Shown piece by piece: positions 1 through 7,867 of a stretch of 64,000 nt of DNA. Origin of the DNA: Desulfobacterium sp. Lineage in GTDB: Bacteria; Desulfobacterota; Desulfobacteria; Desulfobacterales; Desulfobacteraceae. Location: NCBI GenBank assembly GCA_030145245.1, contig JAQYWC010000069.1, positions 1 to 64,000 on the forward strand, written 5' to 3'. Made by a program: the position numbers and the translations under genes. The notes below the pieces were generated by a model. It did not search any database, had not been told where the DNA came from, and was given only the letters and a program-made list of their open reading frames with translations. Numbering within the stretch: the stretch's first letter is position 1; every line of letters begins with the position of its first letter.

Positions 1-222
1 CAGCTCAATGGCTTCCAGGTCGTCCTCGATCTCTTCGACCTCCTCATCCTCCTCCAGCTCAATGGCTTCCAGGTCGTCCTCGATCTCTTCGACCTCCTCA
101 TCCTCCTCCAGCTCAATGGCTTCCAGGTCGTCCTCGATCTCTTCGACCTCCTCATCCTCCTCCAGCTCAATGGCTTCGACGTCGTCCTCGACCTCCTCGA
201 CCTCCTCGACCTCCTCCAGCTC
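1..222. repeat. 54-bp tandem repeat, in frame in the acidic protein
   Basis: Three identical 54-base units occupy 1-54, 55-108 and 109-162. A fourth, degenerate unit with shortened GAGGTC triplets runs to about 222. 54 is a multiple of three, so each unit adds 18 residues to the minus-strand protein. The array probably continues beyond the window start. Perfect identity between units suggests recent slippage or unequal recombination. Confidence 0.9.
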
Positions 223-837
223 AAGGGCTTTAAGCTCACCGCTGGCAGCCTTGGTGAGAATTGCTTTTATATGTTTGATGATATCAAGGGGGTCCTTGTC
301 TTCGGCAGAGTCTTTTTCCACATCGGCCAGAAATTGCGTCACCATCTTGAGAATATCGGTGACCTGATTGATGTCGAGATCTCCAGTGCTTATTGCATCC
401 GTAAATGAGCTGAGAAGACTGCTTTTTGCCTCATCGGTCATATCGAAGATGTTTTTATCTGTGATCGTAAGGTTTTCCGGGTTCTCATCGTCAGGGGAGA
501 GTTTTTTCAGGTCACCATTGATGGATGACCTTACGCTTGAAAAATTTCTGCGTTTTCTTTTAATCTTTTCAAGGTCGGTTCCGGTATCCCAGATGGATTG
601 AATCAACTCGTCCGTGGCAATAAAGGTGAGTGCTGTCAAAGACGCATCATCTGTATAGTGGGATCGTATGGCGGTGATAACCCGGTGTTTTATGGAATTT
701 AACCTGTAATTAAGGCTGGTTATTGCCTTGTCAATTCCGTTGAGTGATCTGGAAGCACTTATCAAAGCCGCTGTTTCTCCTGGTGATGGTTGTTGTTGGC
801 GGCCATTATGGATGAAAACAGCAATTATTTCAACCAT
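1..837 (-). CDS. Hypothetical protein with acidic C-terminal repeats (partial)
   Basis: The minus strand is open from an ATG at 837 to the window edge, so the C-terminus is missing; about 279 residues are visible. A GGAG ribosome site lies about six bases before the ATG. The first ~205 residues look globular and mostly helical. The rest is a run of Glu and Asp with 18-residue units of the form DEEVEEIEDDLEAIELEE, encoded by exact 54-base DNA repeats. I do not recognise the family. It is divergent from the ParA-like gene, with only about 60 bases between the starts, which suggests a shared control region. The Ser-rich frame on the plus strand over the repeats is an artefact of the same low-complexity DNA. 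Confidence 0.72.
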   Translation of the reverse strand, partial: MVEIIAVFIHNGRQQQPSPGETAALISASRSLNGIDKAITSLNYRLNSIKHRVITAIRSHYTDDASLTALTFIATDELIQSIWDTGTDLEKIKRKRRNFSSVRSSINGDLKKLSPDDENPENLTITDKNIFDMTDEAKSSLLSSFTDAISTGDLDINQVTDILKMVTQFLADVEKDSAEDKDPLDIIKHIKAILTKAASGELKALELEEVEEVEEVEDDVEAIELEEDEEVEEIEDDLEAIELEEDEEVEEIEDDLEAIELEEDEEVEEIEDDLEAIEL

Positions 838-898
838 GGGAGTCTCCAGAAAAAAATCAGTAAACCCGATCTTTATTTGTGCTGCGGGATTGAAAAAA

Positions 899-1690
899 AT
901 GATGATTGTGGTAGAACATGGGAGTATGTGCAAACTGATTACAATAGCTGGCCAAAAGGGTGGAAACGGCAGAAGTGTAACAGCCGTAAACCTTGCAGCC
1001 TCCCTTGCTCTCCTAGAAAAGAGGACATTGCTTGTGGATTGTGACCCCCGGGCCTGTTCAACCGTGTTTGCAGGACTCGATACCTCCACGCTCGCTTGTG
1101 ACTTGAGTTCCGTTCTGTTTGGAAAGGTTGCGCCGTCGGATGCTGTTTTAACTACCCGGCTCAGGTTCATGGATATCCTTCCTGCAAGTTTCAATCTCTT
1201 CCACGCAGCATCCCGGCTCTCCCTGAATGCCGGAAACGAAAGGATCCTCAGGATCTTTCTCAGGGAGTTAAGGACTGAGTATGAATATATGATCATTGAC
1301 TCTCCGGCATCCTATGGTTTTCTGACCGTAGCGGCCATGGCCGCGTCGGATTGGCTTGTGGTGCCGTTTCAATGCACCCCTGGCAATATCAGGGGGTTTT
1401 CTTCACTGCTCAGGATGGTGCGCCATGTCAGGAGCCATTTTCAGGAGGGTTTGAAGATCGCGGGACTTCTCTTTAATCAATGCAGTTCAAGGGAGGAGAT
1501 TGACCGTTTTCTGGCCGGAAGCGACCTGAATGGGGTGGAAGATATAGTCTACAAAAGTTTTGTGCCCAGGGATGATGCCATAAGGATAGCGGCGGAAGAT
1601 GGAAAACCCGTTGCACTCCATGATGTTGAAAGTCCCGGGGCAAGAGCTTATCTTGATGTTGCAAAAGAAGTGATTTCATCCTTTAACTGA
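899..1690 (+). CDS. ParA/MinD-family P-loop ATPase with Arg in place of the P-loop Lys
   Basis: About 263 residues. The deviant Walker A region reads QKGGNGRSVTAVNLAASLA, followed by a strand ending LLVDCDP and a Walker B-like YEYMIIDSPAS, the order seen in ParA, Soj and MinD proteins. In the family the motif is KGGxGK(S/T); here the nucleotide-binding Lys is Arg at about residue 25, while the signature Lys at about 20 is kept. The frame stays open upstream to 728, but that part overlaps the divergent gene, so I place the start at 899; 902 or 926 are also possible. It heads a likely operon with the next two genes. The partner or cargo is unknown. Confidence 0.8.
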   Translation: MMIVVEHGSMCKLITIAGQKGGNGRSVTAVNLAASLALLEKRTLLVDCDPRACSTVFAGLDTSTLACDLSSVLFGKVAPSDAVLTTRLRFMDILPASFNLFHAASRLSLNAGNERILRIFLRELRTEYEYMIIDSPASYGFLTVAAMAASDWLVVPFQCTPGNIRGFSSLLRMVRHVRSHFQEGLKIAGLLFNQCSSREEIDRFLAGSDLNGVEDIVYKSFVPRDDAIRIAAEDGKPVALHDVESPGARAYLDVAKEVISSFN

Positions 1691-1703
1691 TGGGGCGGTA
1701 GAG

Positions 1704-2108
1704 ATGAAGATAACAAATTCGGAAACGATCCATGCAAGCGAGAAAGAGTTCATTGATACCATAAATGCCGAGCTTGACTGGGAAGCCATTGAGGCCATGC
1801 TGTTTGAAAAGCATAACTTCACCCTTGAAGAGGATGTGGACTATAAAAAGGGCGACCTTGTTGTTTATAACGATCAGATCGCCTATAAATTTGATTTTCA
1901 TATAAAAGTTCCCCTCTCTGTGGTGTTTGGAAGGGATGGAAACTGCCTTGAAATTTCCACTTCGGGCAGTGGTGATAACGCGCCTGAAGAGGAGGATTCT
2001 CTCCAGGATCTCCAGGCGAACGGTAGTAACCGAGAGAACGAGAATATCTCCGGCATGGCTTCGACCATTGCAGAGATGATTACCGACATTAACCAGGGAG
2101 ATGAATAA
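1704..2108 (+). CDS. Small acidic hypothetical protein
   Basis: 134 residues, beginning 13 bases after the ParA-like gene with a GGGCGGTAGAG ribosome site, and ending in a one-base TAATG overlap with the next gene. Such tight coupling supports a single operon. The first ~85 residues look like a mixed alpha/beta domain; the tail is acidic and polar. There are no predicted membrane segments and no motif I recognise. Opposite-strand frames across it are shadows. It could be an adaptor for the ATPase, but that rests only on position. Confidence 0.7.
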   Translation: MKITNSETIHASEKEFIDTINAELDWEAIEAMLFEKHNFTLEEDVDYKKGDLVVYNDQIAYKFDFHIKVPLSVVFGRDGNCLEISTSGSGDNAPEEEDSLQDLQANGSNRENENISGMASTIAEMITDINQGDE

Positions 2109-3592
2109 TGAGTGACCAATCCCCCCCAGAAAACGGGTATGACCCCTTTTATGTAAGGAAACAGATTGACGAGATCCTTGCACAAGAGATCACGTCGTTT
2201 ATTGATATTGATTCAGATGCTGCCCTGGGGGCTTACAATCTTGCAACCCTGACCTGCATTGTCATTGCCGTGGAGCGGGAGCGAGAGATAAAGAATTTCC
2301 CCGATTTTCCCCCGGAGCGCTATACCCGGGAAGCGTTTATTGAAGAACTTACGGAGATCGGTCTTAATGGGATCGACGAGCTGGAGCACACCCTGGACTC
2401 TGTGATGGGCATGGGGTATATCCATCTTACCGAAAAAGCAGAGCTACATGCCGAGGCCTCTGCCTATACCATGGCAGGTTTTCTCGATACCATGTTTCCG
2501 GGCATGCCGGGGATGAACCTAATCGCCTTTGTTCTCCAGATGAACGATGAGGTGAATTCGGGCCGGAAGTCCATGGAGCTCGCAAAAACGAGTTTTGCCC
2601 AGACCCTGAAATCCAGGGGGGTTGCCGTGACCCGGGAGAAGGCCGAGGCCAGGGGGACCGAGCTTGCCACTCCAAGACCCACCCCTGCTGCTGCCCCACA
2701 ATCTCCGGAGTCCAGGGCCGTGTCCCGTAAGCTCAAGGAGAACGCGGCAAAACGGATTGCAACGCTTCGGAAAAGATCCGCTGCTAAGCCTGGTCTCTAC
2801 TCCAGTGACGGCTCCATGTCGAAACGGTCAACGGTTAAGGATATCTTTAGTGCGGGACCGTCACCAGAGGAGCTTGCGGCCGAGCGGGCAGCCCTTGAAG
2901 CCGCCGAACAGGAAAAGCATGATGCCGAGTTAAGAGCCCGGGATCTTGTCGAGCGTGAGGCCCGGGTTCGGGAGGCTGAAGAGCGTGCCAAAGAGTTGGA
3001 GGTGCGCGAACAACGGCTGAAAGAGGCCCAGGAGGCTGCGGGAAAAGCCGAACAAAAAGCCCGGGAGCTTGCGGAGCAGGAGTCTGCTTCCATTGCCGCA
3101 AGGGAGGCCGAACTTAAGGCCATGGAGGCGAAACTCGCGGCGGAGAAGGAGCGGATCCTCCTTGAAAAGGAGGCTGCAGCCCAGGCAGCCCTGGAAAAAG
3201 CCGCCCAGGAAGAGGAAACGCCTGAACCGGAAGAGGATATTGAATCCCAGATCGCCGCCTTTGAGGCAAAGCTCGCCATGCCATGCCCCCTGTGTAACCA
3301 GGGCAAGATCGTTTCCGAGACCACGCCCAAGGATAAGACCTATTATAGTTGTTCTAACAAGGAATGCCGGTTTGTGAGCTGGGACAAACCCTACCATTTT
3401 GAATGTCCATTGTGTAAGAATCCCTTTCTGACGGAGATGGAGACCCCCACAGGGGAGAAGGGACTTAAATGTCCCAGGGCAGCCTGCTCCTACACCCAGA
3501 AGAATCTCCTGGACCCGGCCCAGAACCTGGCAGCCGAGGCCAAGGGACCAAAGAGAAAAAAGAAAATTGTCAGGAGGGTAAAGAGGAGATAG
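2108..3592 (+). CDS. Coiled-coil protein with two C-terminal topoisomerase-type zinc ribbons
   Basis: 494 residues in three parts. Residues 1 to ~160 look globular. Residues ~250-375 form a long charged Ala/Glu/Arg/Lys coiled coil. From ~390 come two zinc ribbons: CPLC paired with a later CSNKEC, then CPLC paired with CPRAAC, the four-Cys pattern of bacterial topoisomerase I tails. The protein ends in a strongly basic tail rich in Lys and Arg. This suggests nucleic-acid binding, yet no topoisomerase catalytic domain is present. It is translationally coupled to the small acidic gene, and mqnE starts four bases after its stop, so some transcripts may run into the menaquinone genes. Confidence 0.8.
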   Translation: MSDQSPPENGYDPFYVRKQIDEILAQEITSFIDIDSDAALGAYNLATLTCIVIAVEREREIKNFPDFPPERYTREAFIEELTEIGLNGIDELEHTLDSVMGMGYIHLTEKAELHAEASAYTMAGFLDTMFPGMPGMNLIAFVLQMNDEVNSGRKSMELAKTSFAQTLKSRGVAVTREKAEARGTELATPRPTPAAAPQSPESRAVSRKLKENAAKRIATLRKRSAAKPGLYSSDGSMSKRSTVKDIFSAGPSPEELAAERAALEAAEQEKHDAELRARDLVEREARVREAEERAKELEVREQRLKEAQEAAGKAEQKARELAEQESASIAAREAELKAMEAKLAAEKERILLEKEAAAQAALEKAAQEEETPEPEEDIESQIAAFEAKLAMPCPLCNQGKIVSETTPKDKTYYSCSNKECRFVSWDKPYHFECPLCKNPFLTEMETPTGEKGLKCPRAACSYTQKNLLDPAQNLAAEAKGPKRKKKIVRRVKRR

Positions 3593-3595
3593 TGA

Positions 3596-4702
3596 GTGAA
3601 ACTACCATTTGCCGATAAACGGCTTGGGGCCATTGGCGCGAAACTTGAGAATGGAACCCGTCTTTCAAAGGAGGACGGGCTTCTTCTTTTTGAGACCCAG
3701 GATCTTACCGGTGTGGGCGTGCTGGCCGACACCGTCAGGAGACGGCGCCATAATGACACAGCCTATTACGTATACAACCAGCATCTGAACTACACCAACA
3801 TCTGCAAGAACCGCTGCAGGTTCTGCGCCTATGCTGTGGACAGGGAGGATAATGGTGCCTACACCTGGTCCATGGATGAGATCGAACAGCGGCTCCGGTC
3901 CCGTATCGACGAGCCGGTCAACGAGCTTCACATCGTGGGCGGACTCAACCCGGCCCTGGATTTCGATTATTTCATCAATCTGTTGAAGACCGTGAAGCGG
4001 GTGAGGCCCACTGCCAGTATCAAGGCCTTCACCTGTGTGGAGATCGATTATCTGTCAGGTCTTTCCGGCTTGTCCGTGGAAGAGACCATCGGCGCCCTTA
4101 AGGATGCCGGCCTTGACATGATGCCGGGCGGCGGGGCCGAGGTGATGAGCGACCGGGTCAGGAACGAGCTCTTTCCAAAGAAGATCGGTCACAAACGATG
4201 GCTTACCATTATGGAGGCGGTCCACAACAGCGGGCTCACCTCCAACGCCACCATGCTCTACGGTCACATGGAGACCCTGGAAGAAAGGGTCGACCACCTG
4301 CTTAAGCTCAGGGAACTCCAGGACAGAACCCACGGTTTTTCCGCCTACATTCCCCTGGCCTTTCATTCGTCAAACACAAAGCTGTCCCATCTGCCGGCTA
4401 CAACGGCTATGGATGACCTCAAGAACATCGCCGTTGCAAGGCTGTTGCTGGACAACTTTGACCACATCAAGGCCTACTGGGTGATGATAGGTGAAAAGCT
4501 TGCCCAGGTCGCCCTCTCCTACGGGGCCGACGACCTTGACGGCACCATCATCGAGGAGAGGATCACCCATACGGCCGGGGCCACATCGGCCAAGGGCCTG
4601 ACCCGGAAACAGATGGAGCGCATGATCCGCTCCTCAGGCTTTGTTCCGGTTGAGAGGGATTCATTTTACAGACCCGTCAGTGCAGGACAGGAAGTGTCAT
4701 GA
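3596..4702 (+). CDS. mqnE: Aminodeoxyfutalosine synthase (radical SAM)
   Basis: 368 residues with a GTG start just after the previous stop. A radical SAM motif CX3CX2C (Cys70, Cys74, Cys77) follows the HLNYTNIC segment shared by the MqnE/MqnC/CofH group. Conserved pieces such as ELHIVGGLNP, MMPGGGAEV and IPLAFH fit MqnE, which joins the MqnA product to SAM-derived adenosine to give aminodeoxyfutalosine. The cytosolic enzyme acts in the futalosine route to menaquinone. Its last four bases overlap mqnC (ATGA), and the whole pathway is adjacent. It could be confused with MqnC, but the second paralogue next door has the better MqnC features. Confidence 0.93.
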   Translation: MKLPFADKRLGAIGAKLENGTRLSKEDGLLLFETQDLTGVGVLADTVRRRRHNDTAYYVYNQHLNYTNICKNRCRFCAYAVDREDNGAYTWSMDEIEQRLRSRIDEPVNELHIVGGLNPALDFDYFINLLKTVKRVRPTASIKAFTCVEIDYLSGLSGLSVEETIGALKDAGLDMMPGGGAEVMSDRVRNELFPKKIGHKRWLTIMEAVHNSGLTSNATMLYGHMETLEERVDHLLKLRELQDRTHGFSAYIPLAFHSSNTKLSHLPATTAMDDLKNIAVARLLLDNFDHIKAYWVMIGEKLAQVALSYGADDLDGTIIEERITHTAGATSAKGLTRKQMERMIRSSGFVPVERDSFYRPVSAGQEVS

Positions 4703-5769
4703 CAAGCCAGAAAATCAGTGTCAACGACGTTGTTGAAAAGATAATCGCCAACCAGCGGATCACCGAAGAGGAGGGGCTTGTCCTCTATTACGAAGCAGAC
4801 CTCCTGACCCTGGCAAGACTGGCTGAGAACAGGCGGTTTGAGCTCCATCCCGAGCGGATGGTCACCTTTGTGGTGGACCGGAATATAAATTATACCAACA
4901 TCTGCGTTTCGGGTTGCCGCTTCTGCGCCTTTTACAAGACCCCGGAGAGTGGCCAGGGGTACGTGATCTCAAGGGATGCCCTGTCTGAAAAGATCCGGGA
5001 GACCATTGAGCTCGGCGGTACCCAGATTCTTCTCCAGGGCGGAATGAACCCGGACCTTTCCCTGGATTACTATGTGGATCTGCTGAAGTTCATCAAGGAG
5101 AACTTCAAGATCCATGTCCATGGATTTTCCCCACCGGAGATCGCCTATTTTGCCGACGAGTCAGGGCTCTCCATTGCCGATACCATCACAACCCTGAGGG
5201 AGGCGGGACTCGACTCCATCCCCGGTGGCGGTGCTGAGATTTTGTGCGATGAGATCAGGACAAAGGCATCCCCCAACAAGTGCCTGACAGGGGTGTGGCT
5301 CGAGGTGATGCGCCAGGCCCATCTCCAGGGAATGCGGTCCAGTGCAACCATGATGTTCGGGCACCTTGAAGAACCCCGTCATATCTTTAAGCATCTTTCA
5401 AGGATCCGGCGTCTCCAGGACGAGACCCATGGCTTTACCGCCTTCATTCCCTGGACCTTCCAGCCGGACAACACAAAGATCAGTGTGACAAAGACAGGAT
5501 CCGTGCAGTATCTCCGGGTGCTTGCCATCAGCCGGCTCTTCCTTGACAACATCGATAACATTCAGGCCTCCTGGGTGACCCAGGCGGACAAGATTGCCCA
5601 GACAGCGCTCTTCTACGGCGCCAATGATATGGGCAGCACCATGATCGAGGAGAATGTTGTGGCCTCTGCCGGGGTGGATTTCATGCTGCCCGAGTCCGAG
5701 CTTAAGCGTCTCATCGAAACCGCAGGATTCGAGCCCCGGCAGCGGGACTGTTATTACAATCTCCTATGA
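4699..5769 (+). CDS. mqnC: Cyclic dehypoxanthinyl futalosine synthase (radical SAM)
   Basis: 356 residues, overlapping mqnE by four bases. The cluster motif is CX3CX2C at Cys69, Cys73 and Cys76, after RNINYTNIC. The segments ILLQGGMNPDLSLDYY, SIPGGGAEIL and FIPWTFQPDNT are typical of MqnC, which closes dehypoxanthine futalosine into its cyclic form. It is homologous to the neighbouring MqnE, as expected for this pair. The stop overlaps the start of the amidohydrolase gene (ATGA), so translation is coupled down the operon. Confidence 0.93.
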   Translation: MTSQKISVNDVVEKIIANQRITEEEGLVLYYEADLLTLARLAENRRFELHPERMVTFVVDRNINYTNICVSGCRFCAFYKTPESGQGYVISRDALSEKIRETIELGGTQILLQGGMNPDLSLDYYVDLLKFIKENFKIHVHGFSPPEIAYFADESGLSIADTITTLREAGLDSIPGGGAEILCDEIRTKASPNKCLTGVWLEVMRQAHLQGMRSSATMMFGHLEEPRHIFKHLSRIRRLQDETHGFTAFIPWTFQPDNTKISVTKTGSVQYLRVLAISRLFLDNIDNIQASWVTQADKIAQTALFYGANDMGSTMIEENVVASAGVDFMLPESELKRLIETAGFEPRQRDCYYNLL

Positions 5770-6950
5770 ACCAAAAAATCAAGGGGTGTAAAATCATCCA
5801 GAGCACCAGGGCTTCGTCCGTCCACAGGGCGGGCTGGGTCGTGGTCACTCCGTGGAAGATCATTGAAAACGGGTATGTCCGGGTCGAGAACAACAGGGTG
5901 GTCGAGGTGGGAACCAGCCCTTCTGCCTCCCATGGCATTGACCATGGTGCAGGCGTGCTCATGCCCGGCCTTATCAACGCCCATCTTCACCTGGAACTTA
6001 CGGCCCTCAAAGGGGCGGTTTCTTTTGACAAGGGGTTCCAGGCCTGGGTGGCCGAACTTCTGGTGAAACGCGGTGCCCTTGGAGAACGTGCCCTTGGGGA
6101 TGCTGCCAGGACCGGGGTTGACCAGGTCATGGCCTCCGGCACCCTGGGTGTCGGGGAGATCTCTACCCTGGGTATCACCAGGGATATGGTGGTAAACTCC
6201 GGGCTCTCGGGTGTGTGGTTCCAGGAGATGCTGGGATCAACCCCAGGTCCATTTGATTTTGCCTGTGATGCCAAGGGTAAGCTCAGCTGTTCCCTGGCAG
6301 GCCATGCGCCCCACACCTCATCCCCGGAACTGTTGGCCCGGCTGAAAGAACGGGCAACAGCAAAACAGCTTCCCTTTTCCATCCATGTGGCTGAATCTTC
6401 GGACGAGTCCCGGTTCCTTGAAACCGGTAAGGGCGATTGGGCGGATTTTCTGACCCAACGGGGCATTGATTTTTCTTCCTGGCCGCTTCCGGCGGTAAGC
6501 CCCGTTGATTACCTTGACAGGCTCGGCATCCTCGATCCCCTGACCGTGGCGGTTCATCTGTTGCGGGTCAATGACAGGGATATTGATATCCTTAAGGGCC
6601 AGGGGGTGAAAACCGTTGTCTGCCCCAGGAGCAACCTCAACCTTCACAAACGGATGCCCGATATAAAGCGACTGCTTGACCGGGGACTGACCCCGGGCCT
6701 TGGCACGGACAGCCTTGCCAGCAACGACTCCCTGAGCATGTTTGACGAGATGGCCTTTGTCGTTCGCAACTATCCGGGCATCGCCGTAAGCGATATCCTT
6801 GCCATGGCCACCGTTTACGGGGCCGGGGCCCTGGGGCTTGCGGAACGCATGGGTACGCTTTTGCCGGGCAGGACAGGGGATCTTCTCTACCTTCCGGTGG
6901 AGGCATCCACCAGTGAAACTTTATTGGAAAATATAATACTTCATGAATAA
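5766..6950 (+). CDS. mqnX: Amidohydrolase, probable aminodeoxyfutalosine deaminase
   Basis: 394 residues of the metal-dependent amidohydrolase superfamily. The metal-binding HxH lies in GLINAHLHLE, a second His in IHVAESSDE, and the Asp in GLGTDSLASNDS, all in the expected order for the adenosine/cytosine deaminase-like branch. Its place between mqnC and mqnA, with four- and eight-base overlaps, points to removal of the amino group of aminodeoxyfutalosine to give futalosine. The substrate is inferred from context; other amidohydrolases of this fold act on S-adenosylhomocysteine or methylthioadenosine. No futalosine hydrolase (mqnB) is in the window. Confidence 0.85.
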   Translation: MNQKIKGCKIIQSTRASSVHRAGWVVVTPWKIIENGYVRVENNRVVEVGTSPSASHGIDHGAGVLMPGLINAHLHLELTALKGAVSFDKGFQAWVAELLVKRGALGERALGDAARTGVDQVMASGTLGVGEISTLGITRDMVVNSGLSGVWFQEMLGSTPGPFDFACDAKGKLSCSLAGHAPHTSSPELLARLKERATAKQLPFSIHVAESSDESRFLETGKGDWADFLTQRGIDFSSWPLPAVSPVDYLDRLGILDPLTVAVHLLRVNDRDIDILKGQGVKTVVCPRSNLNLHKRMPDIKRLLDRGLTPGLGTDSLASNDSLSMFDEMAFVVRNYPGIAVSDILAMATVYGAGALGLAERMGTLLPGRTGDLLYLPVEASTSETLLENIILHE

Positions 6951-7776
6951 CGATACGCTTTGCATGGGGAGGATGGATTACATCAATGCCTCCCCTGTCT
7001 ATTACGGGCTCAATAATGGGCTTGCGCCGTCCTGGATCAAGATGACGGACGGGCCGCCTGCCGTGCTCAACCGCATGATCCACCAGGGCGAACTTGCCAT
7101 CAGCCCCATCTCCGCAGGCTTCTACGGCCTTCACCACAGGGAGCTCCTGGTGCTGCCCGATCTCTCCATCTCCTGCCAGGGCCCTGTCCTGAGCGTGAAC
7201 CTCATGGGTAAGTATCCCATCAAGGATCTTGACAGGAAAAAGGTGGTGCTCACCGAGGATTCCGCCACATCGGCGCTCCTTGTCCGGCTGATCTTTGCCG
7301 AGCAGGGGATCTCCCCTGAGTTTTCCACCCATCGCATGCGCACCCCGGATGACATTCCCGAGGGCACGGATGCGGTCCTGGTGATCGGGGATGCCGCCCT
7401 GACTCAGCCCTGGGACGACCATTTTGAGTATCACACGGATCTTGGGGAACTCTGGCACCGGACCACGGGACTGCCCTTTGTCTTTGCCGTCTGGGCGGTG
7501 AGAAGGGATTATGCCCAACAGTATCCCGAAAAGGTGAGCCAGGCCCTTGACCTGTTTTACCAGTCAAGGCGCCAGGGGTACGAGAATATCGATACCGTCA
7601 TCGACAGGGGGGTGGCCAAGCTTAACCTTGAGCGTTCCGTGATCGAGGAGTACTATGAAGTGCTCCACTGTAACCTGGACGACCAGAAGATTTTTGCCCT
7701 TGAGCAATACTTTGAGGGTCTCCATACCCACGGGCTCTTCGCTGACAGGGTCAAGGTGGAGCTGTTTCAGCCCTGA
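6943..7776 (+). CDS. mqnA: Chorismate dehydratase
   Basis: 277 residues, starting inside the end of the amidohydrolase gene. The N-terminal GRMDYINASPVYYGL segment and the two-lobed periplasmic-binding-protein-like fold without a signal peptide are typical of MqnA. MqnA dehydrates chorismate to 3-enolpyruvylbenzoate, the first committed step of the futalosine route. It is the last plus-strand gene of the mqn run. Its 3' end converges on mqnD and shares a duplicated sequence with it (see the direct repeat). Confidence 0.92.
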   Translation: MNNDTLCMGRMDYINASPVYYGLNNGLAPSWIKMTDGPPAVLNRMIHQGELAISPISAGFYGLHHRELLVLPDLSISCQGPVLSVNLMGKYPIKDLDRKKVVLTEDSATSALLVRLIFAEQGISPEFSTHRMRTPDDIPEGTDAVLVIGDAALTQPWDDHFEYHTDLGELWHRTTGLPFVFAVWAVRRDYAQQYPEKVSQALDLFYQSRRQGYENIDTVIDRGVAKLNLERSVIEEYYEVLHCNLDDQKIFALEQYFEGLHTHGLFADRVKVELFQP

Positions 7777-7867
7777 CAGGCAACCGGGGGCTGAATGTTT
7801 TTGCTTATACGGATCGAATGCTTTCCCCGGAGGCTGCTATCAGCCCTGACAGGCAAACAGGGGCTGA
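7768..7867. repeat. Direct repeat at the facing 3' ends of mqnA and mqnD
   Basis: A 27-base segment at 7768-7794 recurs at 7841-7867 with two mismatches. The first copy covers the stop of mqnA, the second the last codons and stop of mqnD on the other strand. Each copy can fold as CAGCCC/GGGCTG. The first copy is followed closely by GTTTTT, so it may act as the mqnA terminator. Confidence 0.7.

Noticed and set aside
8-367. Ser-rich plus-strand frame of 119 residues
   Set aside because: It is the opposite strand of the acidic repeats; the minus-strand frame is longer, has a ribosome site and a globular domain.
728-898. N-terminal extension of the ParA-like gene
   Set aside because: It overlaps the divergent gene and precedes the conserved family start without a ribosome site.
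1683-2183. Minus-strand frame of 166 residues
   Set aside because: Shadow of two coupled plus-strand genes with better starts and spacing.
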